A stretch of DNA of 64,000 nt from assembly GCA_963579625.1 (NCBI GenBank), contig CAUZHN010000002.1:1-64000 (forward strand), given 5' to 3'. The stretch comes from JAAXGI01 sp963579625 (GTDB lineage Bacteria; Gemmatimonadota; Gemmatimonadetes; Longimicrobiales; Gaopeijiaceae). The notes below the pieces were generated by a model. It was not told the origin of the DNA. It made no database searches and saw only the letters and a list, made by a program, of their open reading frames with translations. Below are positions 14,941-22,889 of the stretch, in pieces. The stretch's first letter is position 1, and each line of letters begins with the position of its first letter. Made by a program: the position numbers and the translations under genes.

Positions 14941-16695
14941 ATGGAGACCATTCAAAGGGTCGTTGACATCCTTGAGTACGGGGTCTTCGAGTTCGGACTC
15001 CCGTTTGGGGAAGAGACTATCCCTCTGGTCGTCATAGTCCTGCTTGGATCTGGAGTCTACTTCACCCTACGGTTGGGTTTCGTTCAGCTACGAAGGTTCG
15101 GACACGGCCTCGCCGTGGCTACCGGACGGTATGACGATCCGGATGAGCCCGGTGATGTCTCACATTTTCAGGCGCTTTCCACGGCGCTCTCTGCTACGGT
15201 GGGGGTAGGCAATATAGCGGGCGTAGCGGTGGCGCTGCATTGGGGAGGTCCGGGAGCGCTCTTTTGGATGTGGGTCACGGGGGCGCTTGGTATGGCAACG
15301 AAGTATGCCGAAGTCACCGCTTCCATGAAGTACCGAGAAGTAAGGGAGAAGCGACCCGACGATCCTGCGTGGGCCGGCACAGTGTCTGGCGGGCCCATGT
15401 ACTATATGGAACAGGGGCTCGGTAAGGGCTGGAAGCCGGTGGCGGTGTTCTTCGCGCTCTGCCTCATGTTTAGCTCGTTCTTGTCAGGGAATGGTGTTCA
15501 GGCGAACACGATTGCGGACGTCCTGCAGACTCAGTTCAGTATCCCCATGTGGATCAGCGGGCTTGCTGGAGCCGCTATTGTGGGATCGGTAATCATCGGG
15601 GGGATCACCCGGATCGGAAAAGTCACCGGAATCCTGGCTCCAGCGATGGCGAGCCTATACGTGGCGGGGGCGATGGTGATCATCCTCCTGAACGTGGACC
15701 AACTCCTTCCGGCTCTCTCTCTGATCATACGAGAAGCATTCAATCCCACGGCAGGGATCGCTGGTACTGGGGTGGGCGTGTTCTTGGTCACAGCCCTGTG
15801 GGGTGTGAGAAGGGGTCTCTTCTCAAACGAAGCTGGATTGGGGTCGGCTGCCATAGCACACGCAGCGGCGCAGACTGACGAGCCGGTGTCGGAAGGTGTC
15901 GTGGCTCTCCTTGGCCCCTTCATAGACACGATCGTGATCTGTACGATGACGGCCCTGGTGATCCTCATGACCTCATCGTGGGACGATCGGTTCCCCACTG
16001 AGATCAACCTGGCGAGTGGAGATGTCGGGTTCGTGGAGGAGCATCTAGACGGTCAGATCACTGTATTTTCCGCGTCTCCAGAAGGGATTCAAGTTGAAAA
16101 TGGGGTGCCCGTTGAGGCCGGTGTCGGCGTCCCGCGTCTGGCCTGGCATCAGGTAGCGGTTGATACCTTCTACACTGATCAGGATTTGACCGAGACATTC
16201 ACGGGGGTGATTTATCCCGGCGAAAACAGGGCCCTTGCGGACGAGGGCCTGGAGTACCCGGCGCTCTTCGGGAATGCAGTGCAGAACGGAGCACCTCTGA
16301 CGATGTTGGCGTTCCAGAGGGGGCTCCCCGGGGAGTGGGGGCACTACATTGTCGTATTGACCGTTCTACTCTTCGCGATCTCGACTGCAATTGCGTGGAG
16401 CTACTATGGTGACAGATGTGCCGTGTACTTGTTTGGTGATAGGGCCCTTTTGCCATTCAAGGTCGTGTTTGTGGGAATGCATTTCTTGGGGGCGGTTGCC
16501 CCCCTCGCTTTGGCGTGGGTTTTGGCAGATGTATTCCTCTTTGTAGCGGTTGTCCCGAACGTGATTGCGGTCATCATCCTGACGCCGAAGGTCAAGGAGT
16601 TGACTGACTCGTACTTCGAGCGGAAACCGTGGATTGAAAATGCACAGGTACATCGTCGTGTTGTGAAGGAGCGGCGGCTGAAGAAGGGACCCTAG
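14941..16695 (+). CDS. Sodium:alanine symporter (AGCS family)
   Basis: A 584-aa inner-membrane transporter with the AGCS hallmarks: FQALSTALSATVGVGNIAG near 75-95, SGGPMYYMEQGLGK near 155-168, and RRGLFSNEAGLGSA near 295-308. It would import alanine or glycine with Na+. ATG 14941 follows GGGAGCG; an in-frame start at 14890 has no such site. It is longer than the usual about 450-500 aa because about 100 extra residues sit in a loop (16000-16330), with acidic, soluble-looking sequence, probably outside the membrane. Confidence 0.92.
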   Translation: METIQRVVDILEYGVFEFGLPFGEETIPLVVIVLLGSGVYFTLRLGFVQLRRFGHGLAVATGRYDDPDEPGDVSHFQALSTALSATVGVGNIAGVAVALHWGGPGALFWMWVTGALGMATKYAEVTASMKYREVREKRPDDPAWAGTVSGGPMYYMEQGLGKGWKPVAVFFALCLMFSSFLSGNGVQANTIADVLQTQFSIPMWISGLAGAAIVGSVIIGGITRIGKVTGILAPAMASLYVAGAMVIILLNVDQLLPALSLIIREAFNPTAGIAGTGVGVFLVTALWGVRRGLFSNEAGLGSAAIAHAAAQTDEPVSEGVVALLGPFIDTIVICTMTALVILMTSSWDDRFPTEINLASGDVGFVEEHLDGQITVFSASPEGIQVENGVPVEAGVGVPRLAWHQVAVDTFYTDQDLTETFTGVIYPGENRALADEGLEYPALFGNAVQNGAPLTMLAFQRGLPGEWGHYIVVLTVLLFAISTAIAWSYYGDRCAVYLFGDRALLPFKVVFVGMHFLGAVAPLALAWVLADVFLFVAVVPNVIAVIILTPKVKELTDSYFERKPWIENAQVHRRVVKERRLKKGP

Positions 16696-16821
16696 CCAGG
16701 GAGTTTCTCGTGGTTGGGTGGAACGGTCCGTGGAGTAGGGGGTCTCCGGGACGGACCGCTGACAACCTGGTCGCCGAGGCGACCAGAATCCGATCCACAA
16801 GACCGATGGAGGTCTCGATCA

Positions 16822-17460
16822 ATGGCCTACCCACACGCTCTTCCTGATCTGGGTTACTCCTACGACGCGCTTGAGCCGCATATCGATGCGCGTACCATGG
16901 AGATACACCATTCGAAGCACCACAATGCCTATACGACCAATCTGAACAAAGCCCTTAAGGACCACCCCAGCCTCCATCGGTATTCGGCGGAGCAACTGCT
17001 TCGGGGCCTACCTACGCTTCCGGCAGCGGTGCAAATGGCCGTTCGGAACCACGGTGGCGGGGTTCACAATCATTCCCTCTTTTGGACGATCCTGTCACCA
17101 GGAGGGAGTTCGAGCCCTGGGGGTGACTTTGTCGCCACGCTCGACCAGACGTTCGGCTCACTGGATGCGTTCAAGCAGTCTCTGAACGCCGCTGCCGGTA
17201 GTCGTTTTGGGTCCGGGTGGGGCTGGCTCGTCGTGGATCCGTTTGGGAGTCTCGCTGTGACTTCGACCGCGAACCAGGATTCACCGCTGACGGATGGATC
17301 TACGCCGCTCCTTGGGGTGGATGTTTGGGAGCATGCATATTACCTAAAGTATCAAAACCGTCGGCCGGACTATCTTGCGGCGTTTTGGAACGTAGTGAAT
17401 TGGGACGTGGTGGAAGAGAACTATGCGGCTGCGAAGGGAGGCTGGATTTCCCGAATGTGA
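16822..17460 (+). CDS. sodA: Fe/Mn-type superoxide dismutase
   Basis: A 212-aa dismutase. Metal ligands sit in IHHSKHH, HNHSLFW and DVWEHAYYLKYQNRRPDY. GGGVHNHSLFW and NQDSPLTDG are closer to Mn-type or cambialistic enzymes than to Fe-type, but metal preference is not certain. No signal peptide, so cytosolic. ATG 16822 has GGAGGT upstream and gives the classic N-terminus (YPHALPDLGYSYDALEPHID); an upstream frame start at 16714 is not supported. Confidence 0.94.
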   Translation: MAYPHALPDLGYSYDALEPHIDARTMEIHHSKHHNAYTTNLNKALKDHPSLHRYSAEQLLRGLPTLPAAVQMAVRNHGGGVHNHSLFWTILSPGGSSSPGGDFVATLDQTFGSLDAFKQSLNAAAGSRFGSGWGWLVVDPFGSLAVTSTANQDSPLTDGSTPLLGVDVWEHAYYLKYQNRRPDYLAAFWNVVNWDVVEENYAAAKGGWISRM

Positions 17461-17582
17461 ATCCCGGGTTCCCTGTGGAAGCACGGATTACCTTGACCGG
17501 TTCAGGCCGCTTTTGTTACTTGTTCAGGTAGTGTTCCGTGAGGTTGGATTACCTTTTTAGCTGCGTTCCTTCCTAGGGTTCT

Positions 17583-18623
17583 ATGGCGAGAATCGTGGCT
17601 CTCCCGCCGGTTCGGCTCATACGCCGATCCGTTACTCCCGTTCTTGCTGGGATCTTGTTATTCTCAGGGACTACTGCTCATAGCCAGTCCCTCGGTGGGT
17701 CTGCTGCTTCGCTGGACCGCCAGAACACTCAGGCGGCTACGCATGACTTCACCTACCTAGACACCCCGGGGCAGGTCCGGAATTTCGTGGATAGTGGGTA
17801 TCTGGTTCCGGTGGTTCCTAACCGAGATTGGGAATTGCACGAGGTCTCGTTCCCTTATGCGAGACTGGAGGTCCGGGTGTTCGTTGAGCGGCTGGCTTCC
17901 CAATATCGCTCCGCGTGCGGTGAGAAGCTCATCGTCACCAGCCTGACCCGACCGCTTTCGGAGCAACCGAGGAATGCTTCGGACCGGTCGGTTCATCCCA
18001 CTGGTATGGCAGTCGATCTCCGCCGAAGTACACAAAGTGCGTGTCGGTCATGGCTCGAATCGACACTTCTCTCCCTTGAAGCTAGGGGAGTTCTGGAAGC
18101 CACACGTGAACGACGCCCTCCTCATTATCACCTGGCCATATACCCCCGCTTATATGCGACTTATGTGGTTGGTCTGACTGGAAACCCGGACATCTTTGCT
18201 CGTCAGGCCCTGCCGCCAACGGCCTCACCGCCGTCCGGGGAGACGGAAGGTGTGGTGGCGGCGGGTGTATCTGTGGAGCTGCCTGCTCCAGTAGGGGGCG
18301 CGGCTTCACAGGAGAACCTTTACCATACCGTGTCACGAGGGGAGTCACTCTGGACGATCGCTCGTGCATATCAAGTCAGTGAAAACGCGATCAGAGCAGT
18401 GAACGGGGTCCACGGCAGCCGTATTCTTGTGGGTGAAATTCTCACCATCCCAAGAAAGGGATCTGGAGAAGGGATTCTCCAACATACTGTGGAAGAAGGG
18501 GAGTCACTCTGGCTGATCGCCAACTGGTACAGGACGACTGTGGAGGAACTCAGGAGCACGAATGAAATTCGAACGAGTAGGATCCACCCGGGTCAGACCC
18601 TGAACGTGCCCTTTAGCTTCTAG
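17583..18623 (+). CDS. Secreted LAS-type (M15-like) peptidase domain with two LysM repeats (DUF5715-like)
   Basis: A 346-aa exported protein. Residues 1-35 form a signal peptide (Arg-rich start, hydrophobic core, then AHSQS). Residues about 55-200 carry the LAS metallopeptidase pattern SxHxxGxAxD at 136-145 (SVHPTGMAVD) and an HxH at 181-183 (HYH), which give the three zinc ligands of D-Ala-D-Ala or endopeptidases. Two LysM repeats at 247-291 and 300-344 bind peptidoglycan. I therefore infer a cell-wall peptidase acting in the periplasm. The Gemmatimonadota family DUF5715 has this plan as far as I recall. The zinc pattern is seen; activity is inferred. ATG 17583 is preceded by no clear ribosome site. 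Confidence 0.8.
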   Translation: MARIVALPPVRLIRRSVTPVLAGILLFSGTTAHSQSLGGSAASLDRQNTQAATHDFTYLDTPGQVRNFVDSGYLVPVVPNRDWELHEVSFPYARLEVRVFVERLASQYRSACGEKLIVTSLTRPLSEQPRNASDRSVHPTGMAVDLRRSTQSACRSWLESTLLSLEARGVLEATRERRPPHYHLAIYPRLYATYVVGLTGNPDIFARQALPPTASPPSGETEGVVAAGVSVELPAPVGGAASQENLYHTVSRGESLWTIARAYQVSENAIRAVNGVHGSRILVGEILTIPRKGSGEGILQHTVEEGESLWLIANWYRTTVEELRSTNEIRTSRIHPGQTLNVPFSF

Positions 18624-18636
18624 GGGGAGCCCCTTC

Positions 18637-19216
18637 CAAGCGGTCCCCAGGGCGATCCAGGAGCTTGGGGTGATCCCCGTCGGCATAACGGGAGACAGTT
18701 TCCGTCTATGTTCGAATCATCGCGGTCACTGATCGGGATCTGGAAGAGCAGATTCGCGCTGGGGAATTCCACAGAGATCTTTGCTGCCGCTTGAATGTGA
18801 TTGCTCTGGCCGTACCTACGCTAAGGGATTGATGAGATGACATCCCGGTTCTCCCGTGTCACTTCTTTGCGAGGATGGCTGAGCGGGTTGGGGATCGGTC
18901 CGAACTCTTGCCCGAAGCGAAGGATTTGTTGGAGCCGTACAATTGGTCCGGAAACGTGTGGCAGCTCGAAAACGCGCTTGAGTGCACAGCCGTCCTTTCG
19001 GAAGCCCCGATCATTAGAGCTGAGATACTCCCTGAGCGGCTCCGAGAGCCTCCGATCTACAGTGTGTTGGACGAGTCCCCATCCGCCGACCCTACAATGG
19101 AGGTGGTGGGGAGCATGTACATCCAGCGAGCGCTCCGGGCCAAGATCCGGGGGGCAGAGGTTTTCGGCATCTATCCCTCTACCCTGTACCGGAAGATCAG
19201 CCGGTACGGACTCTGA
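18637..19216 (+). pseudogene. Remnant of an NtrC-type sigma-54 activator
   Basis: Translation from 18637 gives AIQELGVIPVG, then after a frameshift near 18690 VRIIAVTDRDLEEQIRAGEF and RDLCCRLNVIAL. This is the sensor and arginine-finger part of an AAA+ sigma-54 activator. Two adjacent TGA stops follow at 18830-18835, where the family has Arg codons before DDIP. The same frame continues to WSGNVWQLENAL (normally WPGNVRELEN) and a C-terminal Fis-type end, TLYRKISRYGL. The receiver, Walker A, GAFTGA and Walker B are missing. Conserved residues have drifted, so this is a decayed gene rather than recoding. Confidence 0.85.
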
Positions 19217-19243
19217 GATCCGCAAACGGCCCGGGATACGGAC

Positions 19244-20062
19244 GTGAAACCCGAAGCCCAACTTCCGTGGGATAAAGTGCTGCTCTCGATTGTGATCCCC
19301 GTCTATGACGAGCAATTAACGGTGCGGCAGGTCGTCGAACGGATTCAGAAAGTGCCCCTTCAGGTGGAAGTGATTGCGGTGGATGATGGCTCTACCGACG
19401 GGACCTCCGAGATCTTGCTCCAGCTCGAGGAGGAGGGTCTCGTGGATCGCCTTGTCTTCCATGTCCACAATCGGGGTAAGGGTGCGGCCCTTCGGGCGGG
19501 ATTCCAGGAGGCAACCGGGGACGTCGTTGTTGTCCAGGATGCCGACCTAGAGTATGACCCGATCGAGCTACCGTCTCTCTTGGCGCCCATCCTCGAAGGT
19601 TGGGCTGATGCCGTCTATGGTTCAAGGTTCCTTGGCGGGCTCCACCGCGTCCATTTTTTCTGGCACTCTGTGGGGAATTGGGCCATCACTTTCCTCTCGA
19701 ATATCTTCACCAACCTAAACCTGACCGACATGGAAACCTGCTACAAGATGATGAGAAGAGATCTGCTGGAGACGCTTCCCTTGACAAGAGATCGATTCGG
19801 GATCGAGCCGGAAATCACGGCCAGGTTAGCCCAAGCTGGAGCCCGCGTGTACGAACTCCCCATCTCCTATCGGGGGCGGTCCTATGAGGAAGGAAAGAAG
19901 ATCCGTTGGAGAGACGGGCTCGCAGCAGTCTGGCATGTCTTTCGCTCTCATCTCCTGCCCCCCCGTGCGGCGCGCTGGATCCGCCCCGAACGGGACCCAT
20001 GGACCGAAGTGGAAGGGTCCCAGGGTGGTCATCCTGCAAGAGACCGGCTGAATCCAAGGTAA
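19244..20062 (+). CDS. Family 2 glycosyltransferase (dolichol-phosphate mannosyltransferase-like)
   Basis: A 272-aa GT-A fold enzyme with no membrane domain: SIVIPVYDEQ near 15-24, VDDGSTDGT near 45-53, HNRGKGAALRAGF near 72-84, and the DXD-like QDADLEYDP near 97-105. The C-terminal part with RFGIEPEIT and SYRGRSYEEGKKIRWRDGL is typical of enzymes that transfer a sugar from a nucleotide donor to a polyprenyl phosphate. It would work in surface glycan assembly at the inner membrane. GTG 19244; the ribosome site is weak. Acceptor and sugar are unknown. Confidence 0.88.
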   Translation: MKPEAQLPWDKVLLSIVIPVYDEQLTVRQVVERIQKVPLQVEVIAVDDGSTDGTSEILLQLEEEGLVDRLVFHVHNRGKGAALRAGFQEATGDVVVVQDADLEYDPIELPSLLAPILEGWADAVYGSRFLGGLHRVHFFWHSVGNWAITFLSNIFTNLNLTDMETCYKMMRRDLLETLPLTRDRFGIEPEITARLAQAGARVYELPISYRGRSYEEGKKIRWRDGLAAVWHVFRSHLLPPRAARWIRPERDPWTEVEGSQGGHPARDRLNPR

Positions 20063-20242
20063 GCCGGAGTCCTCAGCGGGCACTGGGCCCAGACTATATA
20101 ACTCATAATATATGATAACATATAGTGTTACACATTCATTGCGGTGTCTGGATCAGTGATTTTACTTGGGAAGAACGGTCATGGAGAATGGGATTGACAT
20201 TCGTGTCTTACCCAAGCCGGCATTCGACTGAAGGAGACCGGA

Positions 20243-20602
20243 ATGGACAAGAAGGGTTTCACGCTGATTGAGCTCCTGATCGTGGTTGTGATCATTGGCA
20301 TCCTGGCTTCTATTGCGGTTCCGCGCTTCGGGAAGGCCCGCGATCGGGCCTTCATCTCTGCCATGCAGTCCGACCTGAACCAGGCCCGCACTGCTCAGGA
20401 GATGTTCTACCAGGACAATGCGTTCGTCTACGCTGATGATATCGCGGACCTGACAGGTGCGGGTCTCTTTACTGGAACGACTGGCGTTACCATCACGATC
20501 AACGCCGGTGATGGTATAACGTGGGATGCTACGGCGACACATGGATCTACGGCTGTTGAGTGCGACTATGATGCCGCGATAGGTACAATCGACTGCGCGT
20601 AA
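20243..20602 (+). CDS. pilA: Type IV major pilin (PilA-like)
   Basis: A 119-aa prepilin. A short leader MDKKG is followed by FTLIELLIVVVIIGIL, the class III signal cut after Gly5; Glu at mature position 5 is present. A pair of Cys near the end (about 107 and 118) would close the D-region loop. ATG 20243 follows AAGGAGA. The upstream 20063-20242 is strikingly AT-rich near 20090-20125 and probably carries the promoter, though no clear -35/-10 or sigma-54 site stands out. A prepilin peptidase is encoded at 44685; the assembly ATPase and secretin are not in the window. Confidence 0.92.
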   Translation: MDKKGFTLIELLIVVVIIGILASIAVPRFGKARDRAFISAMQSDLNQARTAQEMFYQDNAFVYADDIADLTGAGLFTGTTGVTITINAGDGITWDATATHGSTAVECDYDAAIGTIDCA

Positions 20603-21053
20603 GGGGAGCGGTTGGTTTGAGGTAGCCGATACCCTTTCGCGGGATCGGAGAAGGACTGAGGGGTGTGGTGTCGACAGATGTGTTCTGTCCCACTCTTGCT
20701 CACGAGTCTCTGCCAGACAGGAGCGTTTGAGTCCACAGGTCCCTAGCTATGCAGCCACGCCTTGGCGAGAATTAGCGTGCCGCCGCAGCGTTTCGTAGGG
20801 ACCACGTTTGGTACTGGAAGGGGTAAGGATGAAGGTGGAATTCGCTTTGTTTCAAGATCAGACGAGGCCCTGCGGGTGAGTGGTGGCCGTCAAAGCGGCT
20901 TCACTCGGGACCCGCTTGACCGGCTGATGAAGGTCTTCCAGGAGGAGTTTATCCGTAATCGGGTCGGGCTCTGGACAGGGCCCGGAATCGCTGGCACCTT
21001 TTGCAAGTCCCGGCTCGAGCCGGGTTTTTTCATTCCTCGGCAGGAGCGTCCTC
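20603..21053 (+). other. Long untranslated stretch between pilA and aroC
   Basis: A gap of about 450 bases. The only clear signal is the terminator at 21009-21030. A 16-codon ORF at 20829-20879 with a purine-rich site upstream is possible but has no bias. The 110 bases before the terminator can form further hairpins (for example GGGC/GCCC around 20966-20983), so a structured leader for aroC is possible. I recognise no known riboswitch or T-box here. Confidence 0.5.
21009..21030 (+). terminator. Intrinsic terminator 24 bases before aroC
   Basis: CCCGGC at 21009-21014 pairs with GCCGGG at 21019-21024 around TCGA, followed by six T. It ends the transcript from upstream or acts as an attenuator for the aroC operon. 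Confidence 0.8.
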
Positions 21054-22265
21054 ATGACGCGCATCTCGTTCCGAACCGCAGGTGAGTCGCACGGCCGAGG
21101 GCTAACCGCGCTTCTAGAGGGGATTCCTTCCGGGCTTTCACTGGAGATGGAGAGGGATGTGAACCCTCAGCTCGCTAGGCGTCAGGGAGGGTACGGGCGA
21201 GGTCGGCGGATGGAGATCGAGTCCGATCGGGCGGAGATCCTGTCGGGGGTTCGCCTGGGTGAAACTCTCGGGTCCCCGATTAGCATGCTCATCTGGAACC
21301 GGGACTGGGAGAATTGGACTGTAGCGATGAGTCCACTCCGGCCAGAACCGGATGAAAATCCGAAGTCGCTACGAGCCATGTACCTGCCCAGGCCGGGCCA
21401 TGCGGACTTGGTAGGGGTTTTGAAGTACGATCGGCGTGACACCAGGGACATTCTAGAGCGAGCCAGCGCGAGGGAGACTGCGGCGAGGGTAGCCTGTGCT
21501 TCCGTTGTCCGACGTCTCCTCTGCGAGTTCGGGATCGAGGTTGGGAGTCATGTGTGCTCCATTGGGGATGTGGAGGCTCTGCCTCCCCAATCCCTCCCGG
21601 ATGATCTAAATCGGACCGCTGATGCTTCTCCCGTGCGAACTCTTAGCGAGGAGGCCGGCATTCGCATGATGGAGGCAATCGACCAGGCCAAGGAGGAGGG
21701 CGATACCTTAGGCGGTGTTTTCGAAGTTGTCGTGACCGGCCTTCCGGTTGGTTTGGGCAGCCATGTTTCGTGGGATCGCAAGCTGGACGCACGTCTTGCA
21801 GGTGCTGTCATGTCGATTCAGGCCATCAAGGGGGTGGAGATTGGCCTCGGGTTCGAGGGGGCCCACCGCAGAGGATCGCGTGTGCACGACCCGATTGTTC
21901 TCCATGAGCCAGCCAGCCGATCAGGAGGTTTCCTACGCTCTTCGAATGGCGCTGGTGGGCTAGAGGGGGGGGTGACCACGGGGGAACCACTCGTTGTTCG
22001 AGGCGCGATGAAACCGCTCTCGACTCTTATGAAGCAGAGGCTTCCCTCGGTAGACTTGCGGGACGGGAGTTCCCAGTTAGCAGCAACTGAGCGGAGTGAT
22101 GTGTGTGCTGTTCCAGCGGCGGCCGTCGTCGGCGAGGCGATGGTGGCGCTTATCGTTGCAGAGGCCTTCATGGAAAAGTTCGGCGGCGACTCTATGACAG
22201 AACTTCGCCGGAACTTCGAGGGATACCTTGCGTACCTTTCCGAACGCGGGTGGAGCGAACGCTGA
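21054..22265 (+). CDS. aroC: Chorismate synthase
   Basis: Converts 5-enolpyruvylshikimate-3-phosphate to chorismate with reduced FMN, the last step of the shikimate pathway. The 403-aa protein shows GESHGRGLTALLEGIPSGL near 10-28, RQGGYGRGRRM near 43-53, and GHADLVGVLKYD, then RDILERASARETAARVA near 115-145. ATG 21054 has AGGAG 8 bases upstream. It starts an 11-gene run that continues with shikimate kinase. Confidence 0.97.
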   Translation: MTRISFRTAGESHGRGLTALLEGIPSGLSLEMERDVNPQLARRQGGYGRGRRMEIESDRAEILSGVRLGETLGSPISMLIWNRDWENWTVAMSPLRPEPDENPKSLRAMYLPRPGHADLVGVLKYDRRDTRDILERASARETAARVACASVVRRLLCEFGIEVGSHVCSIGDVEALPPQSLPDDLNRTADASPVRTLSEEAGIRMMEAIDQAKEEGDTLGGVFEVVVTGLPVGLGSHVSWDRKLDARLAGAVMSIQAIKGVEIGLGFEGAHRRGSRVHDPIVLHEPASRSGGFLRSSNGAGGLEGGVTTGEPLVVRGAMKPLSTLMKQRLPSVDLRDGSSQLAATERSDVCAVPAAAVVGEAMVALIVAEAFMEKFGGDSMTELRRNFEGYLAYLSERGWSER

Positions 22266-22303
22266 GCGACTCCGATATCTGTGAGCGTAGTTCGGCGGAC
22301 GGT

Positions 22304-22843
22304 TTGGAGTCTTCTCCTGTTCAGCGGATTCTTCTCGTCGGGTTCATGGGGAGCGGCAAGACTACCCTGGGTCGGCTTCTTGCGAGTGAGATGGGGTGGA
22401 GGTTCGTGGACCTCGACGAGGCTGTCGAGCTTCATGATGGAAGGGAGATTCCGAGGATCTTCCAAGAGGATGGGGAGGAGGGGTTTCGAAAAATCGAGCA
22501 TGCTGTGACGCTACGATTCCTAGGCGAAGATCGAGTCGTGCTGGCCTCGGGAGGAGGGTGGCCATGCCAAGAGGGTCGACTAGAGGGAACTGGTCCTGGT
22601 ACTCTCTCCGTTTGGCTTAGGGTTTCTTCCGAAGAAGCTTTAGATCGAATTCGACGGCAGGGGAATCAAAGGCCGCTCCTTGAGGTTCCTAACCCTCGTA
22701 CACGGATCGGGGAACTACTAGCAGCTCGGGAGCCCTACTATCGTAAGGCCAGTTGCTGGGTGGATACAGAACTTCACCCTCTGAGGACCATCGTTCGACG
22801 TGTGATTGACTGTCTCCTGACGGACTCTGATCGGCCTCTATAA
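22304..22843 (+). CDS. aroK: Shikimate kinase
   Basis: Phosphorylates shikimate with ATP. About 179 aa: P-loop GFMGSGKTTLGRLLA near residues 13-27, DLDEAVE near 39-45, FRKIE near 63-67, and LASGGGWPC near 82-90 that binds shikimate. The start is not settled: TTG 22304 gives the family's length, and a CTG at 22262 overlapping the aroC stop (CTGA, with GGTGGAG upstream) would add 14 residues. No ATG is available in the right place. It lies between aroC and topA in the same operon. Confidence 0.93.
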   Translation: MESSPVQRILLVGFMGSGKTTLGRLLASEMGWRFVDLDEAVELHDGREIPRIFQEDGEEGFRKIEHAVTLRFLGEDRVVLASGGGWPCQEGRLEGTGPGTLSVWLRVSSEEALDRIRRQGNQRPLLEVPNPRTRIGELLAAREPYYRKASCWVDTELHPLRTIVRRVIDCLLTDSDRPL

Positions 22844-22889
22844 GTCTGAGCGCGGAGGCCGCTTTCCATTTTATTGATACTGGGGTTGA

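Noticed and set aside
18830..18835. Two adjacent TGA codons as possible recoding
   Set aside because: The rest of the gene is truncated and drifted, and no selenocysteine-like context is visible; decay explains it.
20762..21085. 107-codon reading frame covering the terminator before aroC
   Set aside because: Runs through an intrinsic terminator and into aroC; no family.
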